Origin: Alphaproteobacteria bacterium
Lineage (GTDB): Bacteria; Pseudomonadota; Alphaproteobacteria; JAEULC01
Assembly: GCA_020851015.1 (NCBI GenBank)
Contig: JADZDN010000046.1
Coordinates: 1-13,898 of the forward strand
DNA: 13,898 nucleotides
Direction: 5' to 3'
Shown: positions 1 to 6,344 of the stretch, one piece after another
How the letters are laid out: each line of letters starts with the position of its first letter
Numbering within the stretch: the first letter of the stretch is position 1
Notes under the pieces: model-generated
What the model was told of the DNA's origin: nothing
What the model saw: the letters and a program-made list of their open reading frames with translations, nothing else
Database searches by the model: none
Translations under genes and position numbers: made by a program

Positions 1-1646
1 ATCGTCTCGTAGACCGACACCAGGTGCTCGGCCACCAGCCGGGGTTTCAGGACCTGGTGCAGGCGCAGCGTGACGTCGGCGTCCTCGGCCGCATAGTCGC
101 GCGCCTTGTCCAGCGCCACGCGGTCGAAGGTGACCTGCTCCTTGCCGCTGCCCGCCACGTCGGAAAACTTGATCGTCTGGTGGCCGAGATGCAGCGAGGA
201 CAGCTCGTCCATCCCGTGGCCGTGGATGCCGCCTTCCAGCACGTAGGAGATCAGCATCGTGTCGTCGATCGGCGCGACGGCAAGCCCGTGCCGCGCGAAG
301 ACCTCCATGTCGTATTTCAGGTTGTGGCCGATCTTCAGCACCGCGGGGTCGGCCAGCAGCGGCTTCAGCGCCGCCAGCGCCTCGACGAGCGGGATTTGCG
401 TCGGCCGCTCGGCGCCGCCCGCGAGGTCGAACTCGCCGGGCTTGCCCCCGCCGCCGTGGCCGAGCGGGATGTAGCAGGCCTCGTTGGGCGCCAGCGCCAG
501 CGAGACGCCCACCAGCTCGGCGCGGATCGCGTCGAGCGACGTGGTCTCGGTATCGACCGCGACATAGCCCGCCGCCTCGGCGCGCAGGATCCAGCGCATC
601 AAGGTCGGCAGGTCCTGCACCAGCGTGTAGCGCGACCGGTCGATCGGGGCGTTGGCGCCGTTGGCGGTCGCTTGCGCCCTGGCCGTCGCGGGCGCGGCCG
701 CGGCCGGTCGTGCATCGCCGCCGCCGGCCGGGGGGACGGTCGCCGCCGCCGCCTTGCCCTGGCCGTTCTGCAGGCGCTGGATCAGCGAACGGAACTGGTT
801 CTCCGACAGGAACTCCAGCAGCCGGTCGCGATCCATCTTCTGGCGCGCCAGCGAGGGCAGGGGCGGCGCGTCGGGCACGTCGTCCTTGAGCAGCACCAGC
901 GAACGGCTGATGCGTGCCTTCTCGGCATTGGCCAGCAGGCTCTCGCGCCGCTTGGGCTGCTTGATCTCGCCGGCGCGCTTCAACAGCGTTTCGAGGTCGC
1001 CGTATTCGGTGATGAGCTGGGCGGCGGTCTTGACGCCGATGCCCGGCACGCCCGGCACGTTGTCGACCGAATCGCCGGCCAGCGCCTGCACCTCCACGAC
1101 CTTGTCGGGGTCGACGCCGAACTTCTCGCGCACCTCCGCCGGGCCGATCGGGCGGTTCTTGATCGGGTCCAGCATGCCCACGCCCGGCCGCACGAGCTGC
1201 ATCAGATCCTTGTCCGAGGAGACGATCGTCACCTCCGCACCTGCGTCGTGCGCCAGGCGGGCATAGGTCGCGATCAGGTCGTCGGCCTCGTAGTTCTCCA
1301 TCTCGATCGCCTTCACGTTGAAGGCCTCGGTCGCCTTGCGCACCAGCGCGAACTGCGGGATCAGCTCGGGCGGCGGCTCGGGGCGCTGCGCCTTGTACTG
1401 GTCGTAGAGATCGTTGCGGAAGGTCTTGCGCCCGGCGTCGAAGATCACCGCGATGCCGTCGCAGTCCGTGCCGTCCAGGAGCTTCATCAGCATGTTGCAG
1501 AAGCCGAGCACGGCGCCTACGGGCGTGCCGTCCGGGCGCGTGAGCGGCGGCAGTGCGTGGAAGGCGCGGAAGATGAATCCAGAGCCGTCGACCAGGTAGA
1601 GGTGGCGGATGGCGGCACCGGAAGCGGGGGCGGGTTTCTGGGTCAT
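1..1646 (-). CDS. polA: DNA polymerase I, N-terminal part (runs off the left edge)
   Basis: DNA polymerase I fills gaps and removes RNA primers during replication and repair. About 548 codons are visible, roughly 60% of a usual 900-950-residue PolA; the Klenow polymerase domain lies beyond the window. Residues about 14-290 form the 5'-3' nuclease (FEN-like) domain, with YLVDGSGFIFRAFHALPP, IFDAGRKTFR, ENYEADDLIAT, SSDKDLMQLV and the helix-hairpin-helix stretch GDSVDNVPGVPGIGVKTA. An Ala/Pro-rich linker of about 40 residues follows. The 3'-5' exonuclease domain then has all three motifs intact: VDTET (DxE, near 364), GHNLKYD (NxxxD, near 440) and YAAEDAD (YxxxD, near 518). Proofreading should therefore be active, unlike in PolA proteins that have lost it. 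The ATG at 1646 gives a normal N-terminus directly before the nuclease domain; no strong Shine-Dalgarno is seen. The gene is divergent from the toxin-antitoxin pair across a 72-bp AT-rich gap. Identification is firm. Confidence 0.97.
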   Translation of the reverse strand, partial: MTQKPAPASGAAIRHLYLVDGSGFIFRAFHALPPLTRPDGTPVGAVLGFCNMLMKLLDGTDCDGIAVIFDAGRKTFRNDLYDQYKAQRPEPPPELIPQFALVRKATEAFNVKAIEMENYEADDLIATYARLAHDAGAEVTIVSSDKDLMQLVRPGVGMLDPIKNRPIGPAEVREKFGVDPDKVVEVQALAGDSVDNVPGVPGIGVKTAAQLITEYGDLETLLKRAGEIKQPKRRESLLANAEKARISRSLVLLKDDVPDAPPLPSLARQKMDRDRLLEFLSENQFRSLIQRLQNGQGKAAAATVPPAGGGDARPAAAAPATARAQATANGANAPIDRSRYTLVQDLPTLMRWILRAEAAGYVAVDTETTSLDAIRAELVGVSLALAPNEACYIPLGHGGGGKPGEFDLAGGAERPTQIPLVEALAALKPLLADPAVLKIGHNLKYDMEVFARHGLAVAPIDDTMLISYVLEGGIHGHGMDELSSLHLGHQTIKFSDVAGSGKEQVTFDRVALDKARDYAAEDADVTLRLHQVLKPRLVAEHLVSVYET

Positions 1647-1683
1647 GCGACAGGTCCGGTCAGTTGGGAGCTCCGATATACAC

Positions 1684-1712
1684 TTGAATGAATATAGCTT
1701 CTAGGGTATATT
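1684..1712 (+). promoter_or_regulatory. Sigma70-like promoter of the toxin-antitoxin operon
   Basis: TTGAAT (1684-1689) and TATATT (1707-1712) are separated by exactly 17 bp in an AT-rich island that stands out from the GC-rich surroundings. A start 7 nt downstream of the -10 box falls at about 1719, the G of the toxin GTG, so the transcript may be leaderless. An inverted repeat, AATATA (1691-1696) with TATATT (1707-1712) and 10 bp between, overlaps the spacer and -10 box. It is a plausible operator for the HTH antitoxin. A second inverted pair is ATATAC (1676-1681) and GTATAT (1706-1711). The promoter fit is seen directly; autorepression is inferred from the usual behaviour of HigA-type antitoxins. 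Confidence 0.6.
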
Positions 1713-1718
1713 AACCCC

Positions 1719-2075
1719 GTGTGGATCGTCGTATTCCATCCCGACTTCCTGGCGGAATTCGCGGCACTGGCGCCGGCAGTCCATGACGAGCTGATGGCCC
1801 ACGCGCGATTGCTTGAAACCATGGGCCCAAGGGTGGGACGGCCGCGAGTCGACACGCTGAAAGGGTCGCGCCACGCCAACAGGAAGGAATTGCGTTTCGA
1901 CGCTGCCGGTGGGGCATGGCGGGTCGCGTTCGATCCCCGGCGCCGGGCGATTCTGCTGGTAGCGGGCAACAAGTCTGGCGTTGGGCAGCGGCGATTCTAC
2001 CAGCGGCTGATCGACAAGGCCGATCGCCGCTTTTCGGCCCACCTGGCACTGGTGAAAGCATCAAGGAGACCATGA
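1719..2075 (+). CDS. higB: RelE/ParE-superfamily toxin, HigB/phage Gp49-like
   Basis: This 118-residue protein matches the Gp49-like/HigB branch of the RelE/ParE superfamily, whose members are usually ribosome-dependent mRNA interferases. The family signature runs from about residue 40 to 110: GRPRVDTLKGSRHANRKELR, then WRVAFDPRRRAILLVAGNKSG, then RRFYQRLIDKADRRFSAHL. The basic and aromatic residues expected of an RNA-binding or RNA-cleaving surface are present, and nothing suggests decay. The start is GTG at 1719. No Shine-Dalgarno precedes it, but a well-spaced promoter would start transcription at about this base, fitting leaderless translation. The next in-frame ATG, at 1794, would remove about 25 residues of the fold. 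The stop overlaps the antitoxin start, the usual sign of translational coupling. Toxin-before-antitoxin order is typical of higBA. The family is clear; the exact target is not shown by sequence. Confidence 0.88.
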   Translation: MWIVVFHPDFLAEFAALAPAVHDELMAHARLLETMGPRVGRPRVDTLKGSRHANRKELRFDAAGGAWRVAFDPRRRAILLVAGNKSGVGQRRFYQRLIDKADRRFSAHLALVKASRRP

Positions 2076-2467
2076 TGGCGACCACGCTCGACGACATGCT
2101 TTCCCGGCTGCCGCCGGCGCGGCGCGCGCGCATTGAGGCGCGGGCAAGCGAGTTGATCGCCGAGGAAATGTCGCTGCGCGCCTTGCGGTCCGCGCGGCAA
2201 TTGACGCAGGAGGACATGGCCACCCTCTTGGGGATCGAACAGGCTACCGTATCGCGTCTGGAGCATCGTCGCGACATGATGATTTCCACCCTGCGCAAGG
2301 CGATCCGCGCGATGGGTGGCGAACTGGACCTGATCGTGCGGTTTCCGGGCAAGCGCGCGGTGCGCCTTGGCGGGCTTGGCCCCCGGGCCCGTCAGGGGAA
2401 GAGCGCGCCCCGCCCGTTCAAAGCCCGGCGTAAGGGGCCGAAAACCCATCCGATTTCCCCCCCTTGA
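2075..2467 (+). CDS. higA: XRE-family HTH antitoxin, HigA-like
   Basis: This is the antitoxin partner of the preceding gene and the probable autorepressor of the operon. Residues about 30-92 form a Cro/C1-type helix-turn-helix (EEMSLRALRSARQLTQEDMA, then LLGIEQATVSRLEHR). They are followed by the STLRKAIRAMGGELDLIVRF segment typical of antitoxins paired with Gp49-like toxins. The N-terminal helix (LSRLPPARRARIEARASELI) is also characteristic of this family. A basic, proline-rich tail of about 35 residues after VRFPG is longer than in most relatives and looks disordered. AAGGAG at 2063-2068 lies 6 nt before the ATG at 2075, which I prefer. An ATG at 2072 is in frame and adds one Met but is only 3 nt from the Shine-Dalgarno. 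The start overlaps the toxin stop in TGATG. The final codons overlap the candidate RpoH -35 element of ibpA. Confidence 0.88.
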   Translation: MATTLDDMLSRLPPARRARIEARASELIAEEMSLRALRSARQLTQEDMATLLGIEQATVSRLEHRRDMMISTLRKAIRAMGGELDLIVRFPGKRAVRLGGLGPRARQGKSAPRPFKARRKGPKTHPISPP

Positions 2468-2491
2468 AGGCTCTTCTCGGCCTTCCTACCT
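2463..2491 (+). promoter_or_regulatory. Candidate heat-shock (RpoH) promoter for ibpA
   Basis: CTTGAAG (2463-2469) resembles the -35 box of alphaproteobacterial RpoH promoters. An 18-bp spacer after CTTG leads to CCTACCT (2485-2491), a fair match to the -10 consensus CYTATnT. Transcription would start near 2500, giving a leader of about 90 nt that begins at the first hairpin of the ROSE-like element. The -35 box overlaps the stop codon of the antitoxin gene. The elements are seen directly; the sigma-factor assignment is inferred from consensus and from the downstream small heat-shock gene. Confidence 0.45.
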
Positions 2492-2500
2492 CCTGGTTGT

Positions 2501-2594
2501 CGCGGACGCCCTTCGGGGGCCGCGGCGGATACGCGGAGCCAGCCGTTCGCGGTGGCTCTTAACCCATGTTGCTCAACCGGAGGACTTGGCTATG
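2501..2594 (+). promoter_or_regulatory. ROSE-like RNA thermometer in the ibpA 5' leader
   Basis: Three hairpins can be drawn. The first pairs CGCGG 2501-2505 with CCGCG 2520-2524 and continues as CCC-TTCG-GGG. The second pairs GAGCCA 2536-2541 with TGGCTC 2553-2558, with an inner CCG-TTCG-CGG. The third masks the ribosome binding site. In it the ROSE signature TTGCT (2569-2573) folds onto GGAGGA (2579-2584) with pairs 2574-2580, 2573-2581, 2572-2582, a G-G opposition 2571/2583, and 2570-2584. Below these come 2568-2585, a U-U at 2567/2586, and 2566-2587, 2565-2588 and 2564-2589. A G opposite the Shine-Dalgarno within U(U/C)GCU is the hallmark of ROSE elements, which melt on heat shock to let hsp20 mRNA be translated. 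No folding program was run. Confidence 0.82.
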
Positions 2595-3074
2595 TCCAGC
2601 TTCGACTTTTCCCCGTTTTTCCGCTCCAGCGTCGGTTTCGATCGCATCGCCGATATGCTCGATGATGCGCAGCAGGCGGCTGGCGGCGATGGCTACCCGC
2701 CCTACAACATCGAGAGCGTGGGCGAGAACCAGTACCGCGTGACCCTGGCGGTCGCGGGTGCGAAGGAGGACGACCTTTCGATCGTCCAGCACCAGAACAC
2801 GCTGCAGGTCAGCGGCAAGCCGCGTCCGGCGCCGGAAGGCACGCACTACCTGCATCGCGGGATCGCCGGCCGCGCGTTCGAGCGGCGCTTCAGCCTGGCC
2901 GACTACGTGAAGGTCAGCGGCGCGAACCTCGCGAACGGTCTTCTGACCATCGACCTGGTCCGCGAGGTGCCGGAGACGATGAAACCGCGCACGATCCAGA
3001 TCGGCGGCCAGAGCGGCGGCCAGAGCGGCGGCCAGTCGGCGAAGGTGCAGAACATCGACGCCAAGGCCGCTTAA
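2592..3074 (+). CDS. ibpA: Small heat-shock protein, IbpA-type Hsp20
   Basis: IbpA is an ATP-independent holdase that binds unfolding proteins during heat stress and forms large cytoplasmic oligomers. The 160-residue product has the IbpA-type N-terminus (FDFSPFFRSSVGFDRIADML), then YPPYNIE opening an alpha-crystallin domain at about 36-130. This domain contains RGIAGRAFERRFSLADYV and the signature ANLANGLLTIDL (111-122). The C-terminal IQI anchor (135-137) matches the IxI oligomerisation motif. Unusually, the anchor is followed by three perfect GGQS repeats (138-149) and an 11-residue tail. The ATG at 2592 lies 7 nt after GGAGGA, which is sequestered by the ROSE-like hairpin; more upstream starts would run through that leader. 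It stands as a single-gene unit with its own promoter and terminator candidates. Confidence 0.95.
   Translation: MSSFDFSPFFRSSVGFDRIADMLDDAQQAAGGDGYPPYNIESVGENQYRVTLAVAGAKEDDLSIVQHQNTLQVSGKPRPAPEGTHYLHRGIAGRAFERRFSLADYVKVSGANLANGLLTIDLVREVPETMKPRTIQIGGQSGGQSGGQSAKVQNIDAKAA
3003..3038 (+). repeat. Three tandem 12-bp repeats encoding GGQS
   Basis: Three consecutive 12-bp units (3003-3014, 3015-3026, 3027-3038) encode Gly-Gly-Gln-Ser just after the IxI anchor of IbpA. The first two are identical; the third differs only at its last codon (TCG for AGC). Because the unit is a multiple of three, copy-number change by slippage would keep the frame and only lengthen or shorten the flexible tail. Confidence 0.9.
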
Positions 3075-3098
3075 GGCCTCGCTTCCGTCTGCAACAAG

Positions 3099-3128
3099 GG
3101 GCGGTGCGCCGGCGACGGCGCGCCGCCC
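3099..3128 (+). terminator. Strong GC hairpin after ibpA, probable terminator
   Basis: Bases 3099-3110 pair with 3117-3128 along 12 consecutive pairs, with one G-U wobble and a 6-nt loop, 25 nt after the ibpA stop. The following bases are pyrimidine-rich (TCCGTCTGTCGT) but lack a classic T run. Termination may therefore be partial, or the hairpin may mainly protect the mRNA 3' end. Confidence 0.6.
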
Positions 3129-3292
3129 TCCGTCTGTCGTGCGAATCCCGCTGGCCGCCGAAGCGAGCATCCCCGGCAAATCTCCGCCGACCCGCGTGGT
3201 GCCCCAGGGCGCTGCGGTGGCGCGCTCTGCCCTGTTGGCGCTATCGGCCCGGACCGGCGTAGCGTGCGGGGGAGGCAAAGGGGACGTCGGAC

Positions 3293-6073
3293 GTGGGCCA
3301 GAAGGAACCAGTCGGTAGAGCGAGGCTCGGTAGAGCGAGCATGGGCGGGTCGGACGACGGCGCCGTTGTCTGGCATGCGCTGTCGACCGACGCGGCGCTG
3401 GCGCGCCTGCAATCTTCGCCCGCGGGGCTCGCGCGCGACGAGGCCGCGCGGCGCCTGTCGCTGCACGGCGAGAACCGCCTGCCCGAGCCCGTGCGCCCGC
3501 CCGCCTGGCGGCGCTTCCTGGCGCAGTTCCACAATGTCCTGATCTACGTGCTGCTGGCCTCGGCCGCGGTCACAACCTGGCTCGGGCATGCCGCCGATAC
3601 CGGCGTCATCCTGGGCGTCGTGCTGCTGAACGCGGTGATCGGCTACGTGCAGGAGGGCAAGGCGCAGCGCGCGATCGACGCGGTGCGCGCCATGCTGTCG
3701 CTGCACGCGATCGCGCTGCGCGACGGACGCAAGGGCGAGCTCGACGCCGCGCTGCTGGTGCCGGGCGATGTCGTGTTCCTGCAGGCCGGCGACAAGGTGC
3801 CGGCCGATCTCAGGCTGCTCCACGGCAAGGGCCTGCGCATGGACGAGGCGGCGCTGACCGGCGAGTCGGTGCCGGTCGAAAAATCCGCCGATCCCGTCCC
3901 GGTCGAGGCACCGCTCGGCGAGCGCGGCGCGATGGCCTATGCCGGCACCGTGGTGGCCGCGGGCCAGGGCAGCGGGCTTGTCGTCGTCACCGGGCTCAGG
4001 ACCGAGATCGGCCGGGTCAGCAAGCTGCTGGCGGAGACCGCGGCGCTGGAAACGCCGCTGATCCGCCAGATCGACGTGATGGGCCGCTGGCTGACCGTCG
4101 CCATCCTCGGCCTCTCCGCCGCGACCTTCGCCATCGGGACCCTGCTGCGCGGCCTGCCCGCCGCCGATATGTTCATGGCCGCGGTCGCGATGACGGTGGC
4201 GGCGATCCCCGAGGGACTGCCGGCCATCATCACCATCGCGCTGGCGATCGGGGTCGAGCGCATGGCGCGGCGCAATGCCATCATCCGCCGGCTGCCCGCG
4301 GTCGAGACGCTGGGCTCGGTCACGACGATCTGCACCGACAAGACCGGCACGCTGACGCGCAACGAGCTGACCGTGCGCGCGATCGTGACGGCGGACGCGC
4401 GCTTCGACGTGACCGGCACGGGCTATGCGCCGGATGGCGCGCTGAGCCGCGACGGCGAAGCGCCGGGCGCACGGCCCGATCCAGTCGTGACGGCATTCCT
4501 CGCCGCCGGCGCCCTGTGCAACGACGCGGCGCTCGGACAGTCGGGCGGCACCTGGCAGGTGGCGGGGGACCCGACGGAGGGCGCGTTGCTGGTCGCGGCA
4601 GTCAAGGCGGGTATCGATCCGCGCGCGCTGGCGGCGGCGCATCCGCGCCTGGACGAGATCCCCTTCGATGCCGCGCACCGCTTCATGGCGACCCTGCACG
4701 CGAACGGGCACGCGGACGGCGCGATCCACCTCAAGGGCGCGCCCGAGGCGGTGCTCGAGCGATGCGCGCGCGAGCGGGCCGCGTCCGGCGAACGACCGAT
4801 CGATCGCCCAGCCTGGCGCCGCGCGATCGACGAGGCGGCGGCGCGGGGCATGCGCGTGCTGGCGATCGCGTCGAAGCGCGCCGCCGCCGACCATCGCGCC
4901 CTTTCCATGGCCGAGGCCCGCGACGGCTTCACGCTCCTCGGCCTGGCGGCGATGATCGATCCGCCGCGGCCGGAGGCGATCGCGGCCGTCGCCGATTGCC
5001 GGCGCGCGGGCATCCGCGTCGCCATGATCACCGGAGACCACGCGGCCACGGCCCAGGCGATCGGGCGGGAGATCGGCATCGTCGAGCCGGCGCGCGGGCG
5101 CGTCCTCAGCGGCGCCGAGATCGACGCGATGGACGACGCGGCGCTGTCGCTGGCGGTGGGCAGCGCGGCCGTCGTCGCCCGCGCGGACCCCGCGCACAAG
5201 CTGCGGCTGGTCGCGGCGCTGCAGGCCAGCGGCGAGGTCGTCGCGATGACCGGCGACGGCGCCAACGACGCGCCGGCGCTGAAACGCGCGGACGTCGGCG
5301 TGGCGATGGGCCTGAAAGGCACCGATGCCGCGAAGGAAGCCTCGGTCATGGTGCTGGCGGACGACAACTTCGCCACCATCGCCGAGGCGGTGCGCCAGGG
5401 CCGCGGCGTCTACGACAATCTGCGCAAGACCCTGATGTTCATCCTGCCGACCGACCTGGGCGAGGCGCTGCTGGTCTCGATCGCGGTGCTTGTGGGCGGC
5501 GCCATGCCGGTGACGCCGGTCCAGATCATGTGGATCAACCTTGTCACCTCGGTCACGCTCAGTCTCGCGCTGATCGTCGAGCGGCCCGAGGCGGACGTGA
5601 TGCGCCGCAAGCCGCGCGCGCCGGGCGAGCCGCTCCTCAGCGGCTTCGTGCTGTGGCGCATCGCCTTCGTCGGCAGCCTGATGCTGGCCGCCGCCTTCAC
5701 GCTGTTCCGCTGGAAGATCGCGTCGGGCGCCAGCATCGAGCTGGCGCGCACGATGGCGGTCAACGCGGTGGTGGCGTGCGAGGCGTTCTATCTGGTCCCC
5801 GCGCGGTTCCTCCTGGCGCCTGGCCTGTCGCGTCGCGCGCTCAAGGGCATCGGCCCGGCGCTCTTGACCATCGCGCTGACGATGGCGGCCCAGGTCGGTT
5901 TCACCTACCTGCCGCCGGCGCAGGCGCTGTTCGACACGGCCGCGCTGGGGCCGGGGGACTGGATTGCCGTGCTGGCGGCGGGGCTGGCGGTGCTCGTCCT
6001 GGCGGAGGCAGAAAAAGCGTTTATGCGCCGCTTCAATGCCCGCCGTGGCGCTGGGCGCCCGGCTTCAGGATGA
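3293..6073 (+). CDS. P2-type cation-transporting ATPase (CtpF/Pma1-like)
   Basis: This is an ATP-driven inner-membrane cation pump of 926 residues. The cation N-terminal domain (WHALSTDAALARLQ, then LHGENRLPEP) is followed by M1-M2 and the actuator domain with TGES (189-192). M4 carries PEGLP (306-310). Phosphorylation occurs at the Asp of DKTGT (349-353), nucleotide binding involves KGAPE (481-485), and the hinge has ITGD (579-582) and TGDGANDAP (653-661). Six C-terminal helices follow. M5 reads PTDLGEA and M6 reads MWINLVTSVTLS. Against SERCA calcium pumps, the Asn before GE is Asp and the Asp after NLVT is Ser, a pattern closer to the bacterial CtpF/Pma1 group. Ca2+ transport is possible but unproven. 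GTG 3293 has AAGGGGA 8 nt upstream; ATG 3341 is an alternative start without a clear Shine-Dalgarno. Confidence 0.92.
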   Translation: MGQKEPVGRARLGRASMGGSDDGAVVWHALSTDAALARLQSSPAGLARDEAARRLSLHGENRLPEPVRPPAWRRFLAQFHNVLIYVLLASAAVTTWLGHAADTGVILGVVLLNAVIGYVQEGKAQRAIDAVRAMLSLHAIALRDGRKGELDAALLVPGDVVFLQAGDKVPADLRLLHGKGLRMDEAALTGESVPVEKSADPVPVEAPLGERGAMAYAGTVVAAGQGSGLVVVTGLRTEIGRVSKLLAETAALETPLIRQIDVMGRWLTVAILGLSAATFAIGTLLRGLPAADMFMAAVAMTVAAIPEGLPAIITIALAIGVERMARRNAIIRRLPAVETLGSVTTICTDKTGTLTRNELTVRAIVTADARFDVTGTGYAPDGALSRDGEAPGARPDPVVTAFLAAGALCNDAALGQSGGTWQVAGDPTEGALLVAAVKAGIDPRALAAAHPRLDEIPFDAAHRFMATLHANGHADGAIHLKGAPEAVLERCARERAASGERPIDRPAWRRAIDEAAARGMRVLAIASKRAAADHRALSMAEARDGFTLLGLAAMIDPPRPEAIAAVADCRRAGIRVAMITGDHAATAQAIGREIGIVEPARGRVLSGAEIDAMDDAALSLAVGSAAVVARADPAHKLRLVAALQASGEVVAMTGDGANDAPALKRADVGVAMGLKGTDAAKEASVMVLADDNFATIAEAVRQGRGVYDNLRKTLMFILPTDLGEALLVSIAVLVGGAMPVTPVQIMWINLVTSVTLSLALIVERPEADVMRRKPRAPGEPLLSGFVLWRIAFVGSLMLAAAFTLFRWKIASGASIELARTMAVNAVVACEAFYLVPARFLLAPGLSRRALKGIGPALLTIALTMAAQVGFTYLPPAQALFDTAALGPGDWIAVLAAGLAVLVLAEAEKAFMRRFNARRGAGRPASG
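3313..3342 (+). repeat. 15-bp near-tandem repeat at the ATPase 5' end
   Basis: CGGTAGAGCGAG occurs at 3313-3324 and again at 3328-3339, a 15-bp period that encodes GRARL/GRASM between the two possible start codons of the ATPase. If translation begins at ATG 3341 this is leader rather than coding sequence. Confidence 0.7.
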
Positions 6074-6218
6074 AGTGCCGGCCGCAATAGGGGCAGTCGA
6101 CCTCGTTCCCGCGGTCGAGCGTCAGGAAGACGCGCGGATGGCCCAGCGCGCCGCCGCCGCCGTCGCAGGCCACGGTTTCGCTGTCGACGTGGATGGTTTC
6201 CGGCGGGGTGGTGGCCAT
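6033..6218 (-). CDS. Small CHCC zinc-finger protein (NDUFS6-like)
   Basis: This 61-residue protein fits the zf-CHCC family (Pfam name), related to the zinc-binding part of the complex I accessory subunit NDUFS6. The likely zinc ligands are C18 (ETVACDG), H27 (LGHPRV), and C42 and C45 (VDCPYCGRHF). The family layout of C, then GHPRV, then CPYCGR/xF is complete. Bacterial members are short, often sit alone and have no established enzymatic role; a role with respiratory complex I is inferred from the eukaryotic relative only. The ATG at 6218 gives a family-typical N-terminus; the Shine-Dalgarno is weak. Its last 41 bp overlap the 3' end of the ATPase gene on the opposite strand. A much longer open frame upstream on this strand runs antisense through the ABC ATPase gene and is not supported. 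Confidence 0.88.
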   Translation of the reverse strand: MATTPPETIHVDSETVACDGGGGALGHPRVFLTLDRGNEVDCPYCGRHFILKPGAQRHGGH

Positions 6219-6270
6219 GTTGCGTTTCCGATCGAGCTTCGGCCGGGCGATTGACCGGCGCGCCGCCGCG

Positions 6271-6298
6271 ATGATACGCATGCGGCCGCCACAATCAA
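6271..6298 (-). promoter_or_regulatory. Candidate promoter of the zinc-finger gene
   Basis: On the minus strand, TTGATT (6298-6293) and TATCAT (6276-6271) lie 16 bp apart. A start near 6264 would leave a leader of about 46 nt before the ATG at 6218. The match is fair, and no better candidate is visible in the divergent gap. A 12-bp direct repeat, GCCGCCACAATC at 6285-6296 and 6301-6312, overlaps the -35 box and could be a regulator site or chance. Confidence 0.4.
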
Positions 6299-6344
6299 CC
6301 GCCGCCACAATCGAGCATCGGAACGAAGCCGTCACGGACCGGGC

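Noticed and set aside
24..1691. A 555-codon plus-strand open frame opposite polA.
   Set aside because: Composition-driven shadow; the minus-strand frame is an unmistakable PolA.
1719..2467. The toxin-antitoxin pair as part of a prophage or defence island.
   Set aside because: The flanks are polA and ibpA, and no phage, integrase or attachment-site repeat is visible. It looks like a solitary chromosomal pair.
3071..5197. A 708-codon open frame antisense to the P-type ATPase.
   Set aside because: It is rich in Arg, His, Gln and Asp with no recognisable motif, whereas the plus-strand frame carries every P-type ATPase motif.
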